Position numbers and translations under genes: made by a program. 64,000 nt of DNA, taken from assembly GCA_020721065.1 (NCBI GenBank), contig DYNM01000001.1, forward strand, positions 186,001 through 250,000. Reading direction: 5' to 3'. Below, in pieces: positions 11,186 through 21,558 of the stretch; position 1 is the stretch's first letter; each line of letters opens with the position of its first letter. The DNA comes from Thiocystis violascens (GTDB lineage: Bacteria > Pseudomonadota > Gammaproteobacteria > Chromatiales > Chromatiaceae). Under the pieces are notes generated by a model. The model saw only the letters and a list, made by a program, of their open reading frames with translations. It had not been told where the DNA came from and did no database searches.

Positions 11186-14002
11186 ATGGTTACTCGTCTG
11201 TTTAAGAAGATTTTTGGGAGCCGCAATGAGCGGCTGGTGAAAACGCTGCTGAAATCTGTCGCGCAAATCAACGCGCTGGAAACGCAGCTCGCGCCGCTTT
11301 CCGACGCGGAATTGACCGCTAAAACCGCAGAATTTCGCCGACGTTTGACCACCGGCGCAACACTTGACAGCTTGCTGCCGGAAGCGTTCGCCGTCGTGCG
11401 CGAAGCGGGCAAGCGCGTGCTCGGAATGCGCCATTTTGACGTGCAAATGGTCGGCGGTATGGTGCTGAATGACGGCAAAATCGCCGAAATGCGCACCGGC
11501 GAAGGTAAAACGCTGGTTGCCACCCTCGCCGCGTATCTCAACGCGCTGCCCGGCAAAGGCGTACACGTCGTTACCGTCAATGATTATTTAGCGCGTCGTG
11601 ATGCCGCGTGGATGGGACGTTTATATCATTTTCTCGGTTTATCAATTGGCGTCATCAATTCATCTGGCGGTTTAGGTCCTGATGTCTCCTCTTATCAATT
11701 CGATCCGCAATACGAATCCCATGAAAATGATGGCGGTTATCGTCATTTGCGTCCAGTCACGCGCAAACAAACCTATGCTGCTGATATTACCTACGGCACC
11801 AATAATGAATTCGGTTTTGATTACCTGCGCGACAATATGGCATTTACGCCAGAACAGCGCACGCAACGCGAACCCTTTTTCGCTATTGTTGACGAAGTAG
11901 ACTCCATTTTAATTGATGAAGCGCGGACGCCGCTCATTATTTCTGGCACCTCTGAAGGCAGCACTGAACTCTATCAACACATCAATAAACTGATTCCACG
12001 TTTAACTCGGCAAGCGCCGATCACCAATGATGAAGGAAAGCCTGATTTTGGTCCCGGTGATTATTCAGTTGATGAGAAACTGCGGCAGGTGTATCTCAGT
12101 GAAGACGGGCATGAAAAAGTCGAGCAGATGTTGGTAGAAAGTGGGCTGCTTGATGAAGGCGCAGTGCTATATGATCCCAGCAATATCGTATTGATGCACC
12201 ACGTTTATGCGGCATTAAAAGCACATGTCTTGTTTCAAAAGAATGTGGAATACATCGTCCGTGATGGACAAATTATCATCGTGGATGAATTCACCGGACG
12301 CACCATGCCCGGGCGGCGCTGGTCAGAAGGATTGCATCAAGCAGTAGAGGCGAAAGAAGGCGTCGCTATTCAATCCGAAAACCAAACGATGGCGTCGATT
12401 ACCTTTCAAAATCTATTCCGTTTATATCCCAAACTTGCTGGCATGACCGGCACGGCTGACACTGAAGCCTATGAATTTCAACAGATTTATGGGCTAGAAG
12501 TCGTCGTCATTCCCACCAATCAACCAATGATCCGCGATGATCGTGGTGATTTGGTGTATTTAACGCAGGATGAAAAATATCAGGCCATCATTACTGATAT
12601 TCAGGATTGTGTGCGGCGCGGGCAACCGGTATTAGTGGGCACGGCATCAATTGAAACGTCGGAATTGGTATCGGCGCTATTAAAACAACACGGCATCACC
12701 CATGAAGTATTGAATGCGAAACAGCACGAGCGTGAAGCGGGAATTATTGCGCAAGCCGGTAAACCCGGCGCAGTGACGATTGCAACCAATATGGCTGGTC
12801 GCGGTACTGATATTGTGCTCGGCGGTAATTTAGAGGCCGAGTTTGCTGCTGCGGGAGTGAATGAAGATATTGATCACATTCGTACAACTTGGCAGGCGCG
12901 TCATGCACAAGTGATTGCTGCTGGTGGGCTGCATGTCATTGGTACTGAACGCCATGAATCGCGGCGTATTGACAACCAATTGCGCGGGCGTTCTGGGCGA
13001 CAAGGCGATCCGGGTTCATCGCGCTTTTATTTGTCATTGGAAGACAATTTGATGCGAATTTTTGCCTCCGAGCGCGTCGGTAAAATGATGCAGCGGCTCG
13101 GAATGCAAAATGGTGAAGCGATTGAACATCCTTGGGTCACGAAGTCGATTGAAAATGCGCAGCGCAAGGTTGAAGGGCGCAATTTTGATATTCGCAAGCA
13201 ATTATTAGAATATGACGACGTGGCGAATGATCAGCGCAAAGTCATTTATCGGCAGCGCCGTGAATTGATGGATAGCGTGGATATTTCTGAGACCGTTGAT
13301 GCCATGCGCGAGGATACGTTGCAGGCAATTATCAATGCGCACATTCCACCGGAAAGTTTGGAAGAGCAATGGGATATTGCCGGTTTAACTGCGGCATTAA
13401 CTGATCTATTCGGCGGTGAGTGGCCAATTCAATACTGGCTGGATAGCGATGACCGTTTACATGAAGAAAGTTTGCGCCGCCGTATTCATGACACACTCAT
13501 TGCTCGCTATACCGAACAGGAAGAACAAGTTGGGGCAGCGCAATTGCGGCAGATTGAAAAAGCGGTGATGTTGCAAACGCTCGATACGGAATGGAAAGAT
13601 CATTTAGCGGCAATGGATTATCTGCGGCAAGGTATTCATTTGCGTGGTTATGCGCAAAAGAATCCAAAACAGGAATACAAGCGCGAGGCATTTGAAATGT
13701 TTTCGGCAATGCTCGATACCATTAAACATGATGTGGTGACGACATTGGCGCGATTGCATATTGGCGCTGCGCCAGCGCCGCTCAATTTCGCTCCGCCATT
13801 GCCGACGTTTGAATTCAAACATGATGAATTTCATGGTTTTGCAGATGATGAAGCTGAAGCGCCAGCCGCTGCGGATGCAGAACATAAAACGGCTCCCGTA
13901 TCACAACCATTTATGCGCACGAATGAAAAAATCGGGCGCAATGATCCTTGTCCGTGCGGTTCGGGCAAAAAATACAAACAATGCTGCGGTAAAGCGAGTT
14001 GA
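11186..14002 (+). CDS. secA: Preprotein translocase ATPase SecA
   Basis: The ATP-driven motor that pushes unfolded preproteins through SecYEG. The 938-residue protein has Walker A GEGKT at residues 105-109, the DEAD-like box [20 protein letters not shown] near residue 235, [18 protein letters not shown] and the [23 protein letters not shown] motif of the second nucleotide-binding fold. The C-terminus carries the zinc-binding tail [16 protein letters not shown] used for SecB binding, after an acidic/Ala linker. The secA-argJ-mutT order is common in gammaproteobacteria. Confidence 0.98.
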   Translation: MVTRLFKKIFGSRNERLVKTLLKSVAQINALETQLAPLSDAELTAKTAEFRRRLTTGATLDSLLPEAFAVVREAGKRVLGMRHFDVQMVGGMVLNDGKIAEMRTGEGKTLVATLAAYLNALPGKGVHVVTVNDYLARRDAAWMGRLYHFLGLSIGVINSSGGLGPDVSSYQFDPQYESHENDGGYRHLRPVTRKQTYAADITYGTNNEFGFDYLRDNMAFTPEQRTQREPFFAIVDEVDSILIDEARTPLIISGTSEGSTELYQHINKLIPRLTRQAPITNDEGKPDFGPGDYSVDEKLRQVYLSEDGHEKVEQMLVESGLLDEGAVLYDPSNIVLMHHVYAALKAHVLFQKNVEYIVRDGQIIIVDEFTGRTMPGRRWSEGLHQAVEAKEGVAIQSENQTMASITFQNLFRLYPKLAGMTGTADTEAYEFQQIYGLEVVVIPTNQPMIRDDRGDLVYLTQDEKYQAIITDIQDCVRRGQPVLVGTASIETSELVSALLKQHGITHEVLNAKQHEREAGIIAQAGKPGAVTIATNMAGRGTDIVLGGNLEAEFAAAGVNEDIDHIRTTWQARHAQVIAAGGLHVIGTERHESRRIDNQLRGRSGRQGDPGSSRFYLSLEDNLMRIFASERVGKMMQRLGMQNGEAIEHPWVTKSIENAQRKVEGRNFDIRKQLLEYDDVANDQRKVIYRQRRELMDSVDISETVDAMREDTLQAIINAHIPPESLEEQWDIAGLTAALTDLFGGEWPIQYWLDSDDRLHEESLRRRIHDTLIARYTEQEEQVGAAQLRQIEKAVMLQTLDTEWKDHLAAMDYLRQGIHLRGYAQKNPKQEYKREAFEMFSAMLDTIKHDVVTTLARLHIGAAPAPLNFAPPLPTFEFKHDEFHGFADDEAEAPAAADAEHKTAPVSQPFMRTNEKIGRNDPCPCGSGKKYKQCCGKAS

Positions 14003-14004
14003 AA

Positions 14005-15216
14005 ATGAACGGAATTGAACTTTCATTTTTACCGGTCGCCGGAGTGCAATTGGCGACTGGCGCGGCGGGCATTCGTTATCACGGGCGCGATGATTTGCTG
14101 GTGTTGGCGCTCGCGCCGGGCAGCAGCGCCGCCGCCGTGTTTACGCGCAACGCCTTTTGTGCTGCGCCGGTGACGTTGGCGCGGCAGCATTTGGCGACGA
14201 CTGCGCCGCGTTATTTGCTGATCAATTCTGGCAACGCTAACGCTGGCACCGGCGAGCGCGGATTGGTTGACGTGCAGGCATCGTGCGCAGCGTTGGCGGA
14301 GCTAACTGCTTGTTTACATGAGCAAATTCTGCCGTTTTCGACCGGCGTGATCGGCGAGCCGCTGCCGGTTGAGCGCCTCGCCGCTGCGCTGCCAGACCTG
14401 TTGACGCGGCTGGATGTGAGCGCGTGGCCGCTCGCAGCGCGGGCGATTATGACCACCGACACGGTGCCCAAACTGGTCTCGCGTCAATTCGAGTTGAACG
14501 GTCAGACGGCGACGGTGACGGGCATCGCCAAAGGTGCGGGGATGATTTGCCCGAATATGGCGACGATGCTGGCGTTTATTGCTACTGATGCCACTGTTGC
14601 GCCCGCGCTACTGCAACGCTGTTTGGAGTCGGCAGTTGCCGGTTCATTCAACGCAATTACGATTGATGGCGACACGTCAACCAACGATTCCTGCGTATTG
14701 ATTGCCAGCGGTGCGCTCGGCAACCCGTTGATTAATAACGCAGAAAGTGCCGAATATGCGGCGCTGCAAACCGCCGTTGATGCAGTGTGTCTGGAATTAG
14801 CCACAGCGATTGTCCGCGATGGCGAAGGCGCAACTAAGCTGGTGATGGTGCGGGTGGACGATGCGGCAGATGTTGTGGAAGCGCGACAGGTCGCCTACAC
14901 CATCGCGCACTCGCCGCTGGTGAAAACGGCGCTGTTTGCGTCCGATCCGAATTGGGGGCGGATTTTGGCGGCAGTCGGACGCGCTGGCGTGACGGATTTG
15001 GACATTGAGCGGGTGCAAATTGATCTCGGTGAGGTGCGAATCGTCAGCAATGGCGGACGTTCGCCGGACTACACCGAGGCAGCTGGTGCGGCAGTGATGC
15101 GAGAGGCGGAGATTGTGATTCGCGTCATTTTAGGGCGCGGGGCGGCGGCAGCGCAGGTGCTAACCTGTGATTTTTCTTACGATTATGTCCGCATCAATGC
15201 CGAATATCGCAGTTGA
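14005..15216 (+). CDS. argJ: Bifunctional ornithine acetyltransferase / N-acetylglutamate synthase
   Basis: Transfers acetyl from N-acetylornithine to glutamate in arginine synthesis; bifunctional forms also use acetyl-CoA. 403 residues from ATG 14005, two bases after the secA stop; a TTG at 13999 would give two extra residues. The self-cleavage site [17 protein letters not shown] is present, where the Thr of ATM becomes the N-terminal nucleophile of the beta chain. Other matches are [38 protein letters not shown] and [16 protein letters not shown]. Co-transcribed with secA and the Nudix/ThiE gene it overlaps. Confidence 0.95.
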   Translation: MNGIELSFLPVAGVQLATGAAGIRYHGRDDLLVLALAPGSSAAAVFTRNAFCAAPVTLARQHLATTAPRYLLINSGNANAGTGERGLVDVQASCAALAELTACLHEQILPFSTGVIGEPLPVERLAAALPDLLTRLDVSAWPLAARAIMTTDTVPKLVSRQFELNGQTATVTGIAKGAGMICPNMATMLAFIATDATVAPALLQRCLESAVAGSFNAITIDGDTSTNDSCVLIASGALGNPLINNAESAEYAALQTAVDAVCLELATAIVRDGEGATKLVMVRVDDAADVVEARQVAYTIAHSPLVKTALFASDPNWGRILAAVGRAGVTDLDIERVQIDLGEVRIVSNGGRSPDYTEAAGAAVMREAEIVIRVILGRGAAAAQVLTCDFSYDYVRINAEYRS

Positions 15217-16207
15217 GCATCCGCCGCTGCACGTCATGGTCGGCATCATTCGGGACGCGAGCGGACGGGTGTTGATTAGCCAACGTCCGCCGCAGGTCGC
15301 GCACGGTGGGTGCTGGGAATTTCCCGGCGGTAAAGTCGAGCGCGGCGAAACGCCGGAGCAGGCGCTGGCGCGGGAATTGGCGGAAGAGTTGGGTATTCAA
15401 CTGGTTAGCAGTCAGCCGCTGCGGGTGGTGCGCCATGTGTATCCGCCGCAGACCGTGCTGCTGGATGTTTGGCAAGTGACTGATTTTGAGGGCATTCCGC
15501 ACGGGCGCGAGGGTCAGCCGCTTGCTTGGCAACTGCCGCTGGCGCTTGATCCGAGCGTCTTTCCTGCCGGAGATCGCCCGATTATCAATCGGTTACGTCT
15601 GCCGCCATTGCTGCAAATCACTGACGGTGCTAAATCCCCCCTAACCCCCCTTTTCCAAAGGGGGGGACTCAAAAACCCCTCGTTGGGAAAGGACGCATCA
15701 AGCCCCCCTTTGGAAAAGGGGGGTTGGGGGGATTTGCTCATTCAACTCCGCGCTCACGACCGCACCGATGCCGAATACAACCACTTGGCGCGTCAACTCT
15801 TTACCCACTGCGAGCAGCACGGCGTGCGGCTGGTGCTCAATCGCGCTCCCGACCGCTGCGTTGGTGTGCCGCGTCACGGGCTGCATCTCACCAGTCATGT
15901 CTTGATGACGCTGACCGAACGCCCCGGCAGCGCGACCGAATTGATCGGCGCGTCCTGTCACGATGCCGCGCAGTTGGCGCAGGCCGAGCGGCTCGGTTTG
16001 GATTACGCGCTGCTCTCGCCGGTACAAAAAACTGCCAGCCATCCCGACGCGACGCCGCTCGGCTGGGCGCGATTTGCGGAATTGGTGGAATCGCTGGCGC
16101 TGCCGGTGTACGCGCTCGGCGGTGTGACGCCAGCGGATTTACCGACGGCGCGGGGACACGGAGCACACGGAATCGCTGGAATACGCGGATTTTTTGGAGA
16201 TCACTGA
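15185..16207 (+). CDS. mutT: Nudix (MutT) hydrolase fused to a ThiE-like domain, with in-frame palindromic insert
   Basis: About 340 residues. The N-terminal part is a MutT-type 8-oxo-dGTP pyrophosphatase: [20 protein letters not shown] and the Nudix box [23 protein letters not shown]. The C-terminal part (from about residue 185) resembles thiamine-phosphate synthase ([44 protein letters not shown]). This fusion following secA-argJ is known in gammaproteobacteria. Between the domains the frame reads through a palindromic repeat (15632-15735) that adds about 35 residues beginning [12 protein letters not shown] and ending [11 protein letters not shown]. Starts at 15185 and 15197 are both possible; both overlap the end of argJ. 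nadC begins inside its stop codon. Confidence 0.88.
   Translation: MSASMPNIAVEHPPLHVMVGIIRDASGRVLISQRPPQVAHGGCWEFPGGKVERGETPEQALARELAEELGIQLVSSQPLRVVRHVYPPQTVLLDVWQVTDFEGIPHGREGQPLAWQLPLALDPSVFPAGDRPIINRLRLPPLLQITDGAKSPLTPLFQRGGLKNPSLGKDASSPPLEKGGWGDLLIQLRAHDRTDAEYNHLARQLFTHCEQHGVRLVLNRAPDRCVGVPRHGLHLTSHVLMTLTERPGSATELIGASCHDAAQLAQAERLGLDYALLSPVQKTASHPDATPLGWARFAELVESLALPVYALGGVTPADLPTARGHGAHGIAGIRGFFGDH
15632..15735. repeat. Palindromic interspersed element inserted in frame within mutT
   Basis: Two arms of about 33-35 bp (15632-15666 and 15703-15735) form a near-perfect inverted repeat of C- and G-runs around TTTTCCAAAG / CTTTGGAAAA, with a central segment of about 36 bp. It encodes the well-known spurious peptide [11 protein letters not shown]...[11 protein letters not shown] that this repeat family leaves in many bacterial proteins. 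Here it sits in the linker between two domains and keeps the reading frame. Confidence 0.9.
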
Positions 16208-17076
16208 TGACGACTTTAACGCTTGATTTAACAGCAGATTTACCCGCTCCCGCCCTGATCGCCGCGCAGGTGGCGACGGCCTTGGCGGAGGATGTGGGCA
16301 CGGGCGATTTAACTGCCGCGCTGCTGCCTGCCGGACAAACGTTGCGGGCGGAGTTAATCACCCGCGAAGCGGCGGTTTTATGCGGAAGTGCTTGGTTTGA
16401 AACGGTTTTCAAACAGCTTGATCCGACGTGCTGCGTGAGTTGGACGGCGCACGACGGCGAGCGCATCGCGCCGGGGCAGCGGTTGTGCAGCGTGGAGGGC
16501 AACAGCCGCGCATTGCTGACTGGTGAGCGTACAGCGATGAATTATCTGCAATTGTTGTCGGGGACGGCGACGCGAGCGCGGCACTTTGCAGATGCGGTCG
16601 TGGGGCTGCCGGTGCAGGTGTTGGATACGCGCAAAACCTTGCCGGGCTTGCGGCTTCAGCAGAAATACGCGGTGCGCTGCGGCGGGTGCCACAATCACCG
16701 CATCGGCTTGTTTGACATGATTTTAATCAAGGAAAACCACATCTTAGCTGCGGGTTCCATCCGCGCTGCGCTGGCAGCAGCACAGGAGTTAAACGCGGGA
16801 GTGGCGATTGAGATTGAAGTGGAATCGCTCGCGGAATTGGAGGAGGCGCTGGCGGGTGGAGCGCAGTTGATTTTGCTGGATAATTTTACGCTGGCGCAGT
16901 TGCGTGAGGCGGTCGCGCTCACCGCTGGGCGGGCGCAGTTGGAGGCGTCTGGCAATATGAATCTGACGACATTGCGAGCAATGGCGGAAACCGGCGTCAA
17001 TCGGATTTCGGTCGGCGGTTTGACCAAAGATGTGACGGCGGTGGATTTGTCGCTGCGGCTGGCAAGGTTTGAATAG
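16207..17076 (+). CDS. nadC: Quinolinate phosphoribosyltransferase (decarboxylating)
   Basis: Forms nicotinate mononucleotide from quinolinate and PRPP in NAD synthesis. 289 residues from the ATG whose A is the last base of the upstream TGA (ATGA overlap), so translation is probably coupled. Motifs: [82 protein letters not shown] and [23 protein letters not shown]. The open frame continues upstream through mutT in another phase, but all conserved sequence starts here. A hairpin terminator follows. Confidence 0.96.
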   Translation: MTTLTLDLTADLPAPALIAAQVATALAEDVGTGDLTAALLPAGQTLRAELITREAAVLCGSAWFETVFKQLDPTCCVSWTAHDGERIAPGQRLCSVEGNSRALLTGERTAMNYLQLLSGTATRARHFADAVVGLPVQVLDTRKTLPGLRLQQKYAVRCGGCHNHRIGLFDMILIKENHILAAGSIRAALAAAQELNAGVAIEIEVESLAELEEALAGGAQLILLDNFTLAQLREAVALTAGRAQLEASGNMNLTTLRAMAETGVNRISVGGLTKDVTAVDLSLRLARFE

Positions 17077-17085
17077 AAAAACAGG

Positions 17086-17116
17086 AAGCAATTCCTTAAA
17101 AAATGGAATTGCTTTG
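17086..17116. terminator. Hairpin terminator between nadC and DUF2750 gene
   Basis: A 10-bp stem (AAGCAATTCC / GGAATTGCTT) with an A/T loop lies between convergent genes. The T-run is short, so strength is uncertain. Confidence 0.65.
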
Positions 17117-17122
17117 AACAAT

Positions 17123-17512
17123 TTAATTCGTTAGTTCTGCAATTAAATCTTCCAAAACGATCAATGGCTCCAAAACAATACTGGTGCCATCTGGAGCGGG
17201 AAATACCGCCACCTGTCGTTGATCTCGCGCCATTCCTTTTAGCCAGCGTTCCTTAAATATCTCCAGCGCCAGCGGTTCGGCGCGACAATCCGCCCAATCT
17301 CGATCTGCCAGCGCGGTGGCGAATTCTGCGGCGGGCCAAAACGGGAAACACTCGTGACCATCGTCATCTTTGAAAGCGACAAAGCCATCTGCGCCTTTGA
17401 GCGTCCAGACTTGGGCATGAGCGGTGACTTCGCTCAGAAAAAGGGTGTAACGGTCGGCGGCGGATAATTTGAATGCACTGGCGACGGCGGAAGCGGACAA
17501 CGTTGATGACAT
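17123..17512 (-). CDS. DUF2750 domain protein
   Basis: A 129-residue cytoplasmic protein that fits the DUF2750 family: LSAADRYTLFLSEVTAHAQVWTL, then GFVAFKDDDGHECFPFWPAAEFA and a helical end with FKERWLKGMARDQRQVAVFPAP. Nothing is known about its reaction. It is a single leftward gene, divergent from the glycosyltransferase gene. Confidence 0.8.
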   Translation of the reverse strand: MSSTLSASAVASAFKLSAADRYTLFLSEVTAHAQVWTLKGADGFVAFKDDDGHECFPFWPAAEFATALADRDWADCRAEPLALEIFKERWLKGMARDQRQVAVFPAPDGTSIVLEPLIVLEDLIAELTN

Positions 17513-17651
17513 GATAGAACCGGTGAACCAATTGAGAAGTCGGCGATGTTAGCAGTTGCGCGGGCGCTTTGATTCCGCAGCACCGCCATTGGTCAGCTTG
17601 ATTTGATAGGATCGCCAATTGTGTTTATTTGCCATCACTCAGGTTGATTGT

Positions 17652-18773
17652 ATGTCCGTTGCCATGCCGTGTTTTTCACCGAATCCGCCCCCCGAATTGG
17701 CGCTCATCGTGCCGACGTATAACGAAGCTGCGGCGGTCGCCGAAGTGGTGCGGCGCGTGGCGGCGGTGTTGGACGGAATTGCGTGGGAAATCATCTTTGT
17801 AGATGACGATTCGCCAGATGGCACTGCCGAGCGGGTGCGCGAGCTGGCGCGGCAGGATGCGCGAGTGCGGTTGCTGCAGCGGATTGGGCGACGCGGGCTG
17901 TCATCGGCGTGTATTGAGGGCATGTTGGCGACGACGGCACCGCTGCTGGCGGTGATGGATGGCGATTTGCAACACGATGAAACGCTGTTGCCGGTGATGT
18001 TGCAGACACTGAAAACGACGGCGCTCGACATCGTGATCGGCAGTCGTTACGTCGCAGGCGGTGGCGTGGGCGGGTGGAATACGCAACGGCAATGGATGAG
18101 TCGGCTGGCGACGCGCATTGGCCAGCGTTTAATTCGCGCTGAATTGCACGATCCAATGAGTGGTTTTTTTATGGTACGCGCCAGCGTTATTCAAAATTGT
18201 ATTCATCGTTTAAGCGGCGTTGGGTTCAAAATTTTATTAGATATTTTCTTTGCAGCATCCACTCCGCTGCGTTTTCAAGAATTGCCGTTTACATTTCGCC
18301 AGCGCGAAACCGGCGCAAGTAAATTGGAAACGGCAGTGCTGTGGGAATATCTATTGATGCTGGCGCAACGTCTAATTGGCACGCGCATTCCGGTACGATT
18401 TATTGCGTTTTCATTGATTGGCGGTTTCGGTGTTGCTGTACACATGGCGATACTGTGGCCGCTTCTGCATGTATTCGGCACGAGCGCATTTTTAATAGGA
18501 CAAACCGCAGCGACGTTGGTCGCAATGACCAGTAATTTCTTTCTCAATAACATTTTAACTTACCGTGACCAGCGTTTGGTAGGACGGCAATTATTGTGGG
18601 GCTGGTTGAGTTTTGTAATGGTGTGTGGATTGGGTGCATTAGCCAATGTTGGTATTGCTAATGCGTTATTTCAACAAGGACAGTCGGGCTGGTTTTTATC
18701 GGCATTAGCGGGAATTTTAGTGGGCGCAGTGTGGAATTATGCTGTCACTGCGGTTTACACTTGGAAAAAATGA
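17652..18773 (+). CDS. Family-2 glycosyltransferase with C-terminal GtrA-like membrane domain
   Basis: About 373 residues from ATG 17652 (ATG 17664 also possible). The N-terminal half is a dolichol/polyprenyl-phosphate mannosyltransferase-like GT2 domain: ALIVPTYNEAAAVAEVV, IIFVDDDSPDGTAERV, VMDGDLQHDE with the metal-binding DxD-like motif, GSRYVAGG and DPMSGFFMVR. The C-terminal part (from about residue 245) has four hydrophobic helices of the GtrA type, found in proteins that flip or use lipid-linked sugars. It probably charges undecaprenyl phosphate with a hexose for envelope glycosylation. The sugar cannot be told from sequence. Confidence 0.88.
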   Translation: MSVAMPCFSPNPPPELALIVPTYNEAAAVAEVVRRVAAVLDGIAWEIIFVDDDSPDGTAERVRELARQDARVRLLQRIGRRGLSSACIEGMLATTAPLLAVMDGDLQHDETLLPVMLQTLKTTALDIVIGSRYVAGGGVGGWNTQRQWMSRLATRIGQRLIRAELHDPMSGFFMVRASVIQNCIHRLSGVGFKILLDIFFAASTPLRFQELPFTFRQRETGASKLETAVLWEYLLMLAQRLIGTRIPVRFIAFSLIGGFGVAVHMAILWPLLHVFGTSAFLIGQTAATLVAMTSNFFLNNILTYRDQRLVGRQLLWGWLSFVMVCGLGALANVGIANALFQQGQSGWFLSALAGILVGAVWNYAVTAVYTWKK

Positions 18774-18882
18774 GCAATGAATTTCGCTTATTGATCAATC
18801 TTCCAATCTCCTTTTTCAAAAAGGGCTTTTCGTGCCATTTCGTAAAATCCAACTTTTTACTGATAACTGACAACTCAAAACA

Positions 18883-19962
18883 ATGCCATCTTCTCGCCCG
18901 CTCCGCGCTCGCATTCATCTTGATGCTATTCGCCACAATTACGCTTATGCCAAACAATTAGCGCCACATTCACAAGCATTGGCGGTCGTTAAAGCCAATG
19001 CTTATGGGCATGGCGCAATTGCTGTCGCGCAAACGCTGGCTGATTGCGCTGATGGTTTTGCAGTCGCTTGTATTGATGAAGCAATGGAATTGCGCGACGC
19101 CGGAATCACACAACCCATTGTATTATTGGAAGGCGTTTTTCATTCTAATGAATTGGCGCTGGTGGATTGCGCAGGATTAAGCGTGGTCATTCATTGTCAA
19201 GAGCAATTAGCGTGGTTATTGGCAGCGCGTCCAACGCGACAATTCAATTGCTGGATTAAAATTGATTCGGGAATGCACCGCGTTGGTTTTGCGCCATCTG
19301 AATTTAATCGCGTTTATGCGGAATTACGCGCCTGTCCGCACGTTGGCGAATTAGTAGCAATGAGTCATTTTGCGCGTGCTGATGAACCAAATTTGCCGTA
19401 TACGACACAACAAATTGCTACATTTGAACAAGCCTTATCAGGTTTAATCATTCCGCGCAGTTTGGCGAATTCGGCGGCGATTCTTGCGTATTCAAATGCG
19501 CATGTTGAATGGACGCGCCCCGGTTTAATGCTGTATGGCGCTTCACCGTTTACCGAAGCGCAACCGCTGGCGATGGCGCTGCGCCCGGCGATGACGCTTG
19601 AATCCGCGTTGATTTCAATACGAAATTTACCCGCTGGGGAGCCGGTTGGTTACGGCGGGAGCTTTGTATGCGAGCGCCCGACGCGAGTGGGCGTGGTGGC
19701 GATTGGGTATGCTGACGGTTATCCGCGCCACGCGCCGACCGGAACGCCGGTGGCGGTGAATGGGCAACTGACGCGGCTGCTGGGACGGGTGTCGATGGAT
19801 ATGATTACTGTTGATTTAACTGGAATTATTGACGCCAACGTCGGCGCAACGGTGGAATTATGGGGCACAACAATTGCTGCCAACGCAGTTGCTGCTGCCA
19901 GCGCAACGCTTGCTTATCAATTATTTACCGGCATCGGACGACGGGTCGCGCATTGTTATTAA
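18883..19962 (+). CDS. alr: Alanine racemase
   Basis: PLP enzyme that makes D-alanine for peptidoglycan. 359 residues, the normal length. The PLP lysine is K37 in AVVKANAYGHG; the catalytic tyrosine lies in EPVGYGGSF near residue 254; other matches are IDSGMHRVGF, NSAAILA and RPGLMLYGASP, VSMDMITVDLT. The start is the ATG after a short AT-rich gap that carries TGATAACTGACAACT heptamers. It reads in the same direction as the downstream carboxylase genes but 134 bp separate them. Confidence 0.96.
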   Translation: MPSSRPLRARIHLDAIRHNYAYAKQLAPHSQALAVVKANAYGHGAIAVAQTLADCADGFAVACIDEAMELRDAGITQPIVLLEGVFHSNELALVDCAGLSVVIHCQEQLAWLLAARPTRQFNCWIKIDSGMHRVGFAPSEFNRVYAELRACPHVGELVAMSHFARADEPNLPYTTQQIATFEQALSGLIIPRSLANSAAILAYSNAHVEWTRPGLMLYGASPFTEAQPLAMALRPAMTLESALISIRNLPAGEPVGYGGSFVCERPTRVGVVAIGYADGYPRHAPTGTPVAVNGQLTRLLGRVSMDMITVDLTGIIDANVGATVELWGTTIAANAVAAASATLAYQLFTGIGRRVAHCY

Positions 19963-20096
19963 ATGCTATCCGGTGATAAAGAATTCGATTTGCTTTACAG
20001 CAACCACTCAATCAGCGATATTGCGGCGCAGCAATATGTTCTGCGCATTCACTATTTACTGCACGTTAATTCAATTATGTAAAGGCTTAAACATCA

Positions 20097-21515
20097 ATGC
20101 TGCGTAAAATTTTAATCGCCAATCGTGGCGAAATTGCGGTTCGCGTGATTCGCGCCTGCGCTGAAATGGGTATTCGCTCGGCGGCAATTTATGCGGAAGC
20201 GGATCGTCATTCACTGCATGTTAAAAAAGCGGATGAAGCGTATAGCTTAGGCAGCGATCCGCTGGCGGGTTATCTCAACGTCCACAACATCGTCAATCTG
20301 GCACTGGCGACTGGCTGCGATGCGGTGCATCCTGGCTACGGGTTTTTGTCAGAAAATCCAGAATTAGCAAGGGCTTGTGTGCGACGTGGGCTGACATTTA
20401 TCGGCCCGACTGCTGAGGTGATTGCGCGAATGGGCGACAAAACTGAGGCGCGATTGGCGATGCAAAAAGCCGGCGTTCCAGTCACGCCCGGCAGCCCCGG
20501 TAACTTGGAAAACGTTGAGGAGGCGCTGCATTGCGCGGCTCAAATCGGTTATCCGGTGATGCTCAAAGCCACTTCTGGCGGCGGCGGGCGCGGGATTCGG
20601 CGCTGCGATGATGCTGAAGCACTGCGCCACAATTATGAGCGCGTCATTTCGGAAGCGACTAAAGCATTTGGACGTGCCGAGGTATTTTTAGAAAAATGCG
20701 TAGTCAATCCGAAGCATATTGAAGTGCAAGTATTAGCTGATCAACATGGCAATTGCATCCATTTATATGAGCGTGATTGTTCTATTCAGCGTCGCAATCA
20801 AAAGTTAATTGAAATTGCACCCTCGCCACAAATTGATGAAGCAGAACGGCAATACGTTGGCGGTTTGGCGGTATTAGCAGCGCGAGCAGTTGGTTATACC
20901 AACGCAGGAACGATTGAGTTTTTACGTGATGTTGATGGGCGTTTTTATTTCATGGAAATGAACACGCGCATTCAAGTTGAACACACCATTACTGAAACAA
21001 TCACCGGCGTTGATTTAGTAGAGGAACAAATCCGCATTGCGGCTGGTTTACCGCTGCGCTTCAAACAGCATGATATTCAACGGCGCGGTTTTGCCATGCA
21101 ATTCCGTATTAATGCCGAAGACCCTAAAAATAACTTTTTGCCCAGCTTCGGGCGCATTTCCCGCTATTACGCACCTGGTGGTCCTGGTGTACGCACTGAT
21201 GGCGCAATTTATACTGGTTATACTATTCCACCTCATTATGATTCAATGCTGGCAAAAGTGATTGTGTGGGCATTAAATTGGGATGATGTGGTGAGTCGGG
21301 GTGATCGGGCGCTGCGTGATATTGGCGTTTATGGAGTGAAAACGACTATTCCGTTTTATCAAGAAATTCTGCGTCATCCTGAATTCCGCGCTGGCAATTT
21401 CAATACCAGCTTTTTAGAAATGCACCCCGAATTGCTAGAGTATTCAACCAAGCGTCGCCGTGAAGATGTTGCGGCGGTATTGGCGGCGGCAATTGCTGCG
21501 CACGCCGGTTTGTAA
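20097..21515 (+). CDS. pycA: Pyruvate carboxylase subunit A (biotin carboxylase)
   Basis: 472 residues. ATP-dependent carboxylation of biotin, the first half-reaction. ATP-grasp features are GGGGRGIRR, EKCVVNPKHIEVQVLADQHG, ERDCSIQRRNQKLIE, FMEMNTRIQVEHTITE and FRINAEDPKNNFLPSFGRI. The biotin carboxylase of acetyl-CoA carboxylase looks alike, but the next gene encodes a carboxyltransferase with a biotinyl domain, so this is the two-subunit pyruvate carboxylase known in pseudomonads and methanogens. It supplies oxaloacetate. Confidence 0.9.
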   Translation: MLRKILIANRGEIAVRVIRACAEMGIRSAAIYAEADRHSLHVKKADEAYSLGSDPLAGYLNVHNIVNLALATGCDAVHPGYGFLSENPELARACVRRGLTFIGPTAEVIARMGDKTEARLAMQKAGVPVTPGSPGNLENVEEALHCAAQIGYPVMLKATSGGGGRGIRRCDDAEALRHNYERVISEATKAFGRAEVFLEKCVVNPKHIEVQVLADQHGNCIHLYERDCSIQRRNQKLIEIAPSPQIDEAERQYVGGLAVLAARAVGYTNAGTIEFLRDVDGRFYFMEMNTRIQVEHTITETITGVDLVEEQIRIAAGLPLRFKQHDIQRRGFAMQFRINAEDPKNNFLPSFGRISRYYAPGGPGVRTDGAIYTGYTIPPHYDSMLAKVIVWALNWDDVVSRGDRALRDIGVYGVKTTIPFYQEILRHPEFRAGNFNTSFLEMHPELLEYSTKRRREDVAAVLAAAIAAHAGL

Positions 21516-21558
21516 TCGACATCACGCTTTCAATTAACACACTGAGTTAAATCACATC

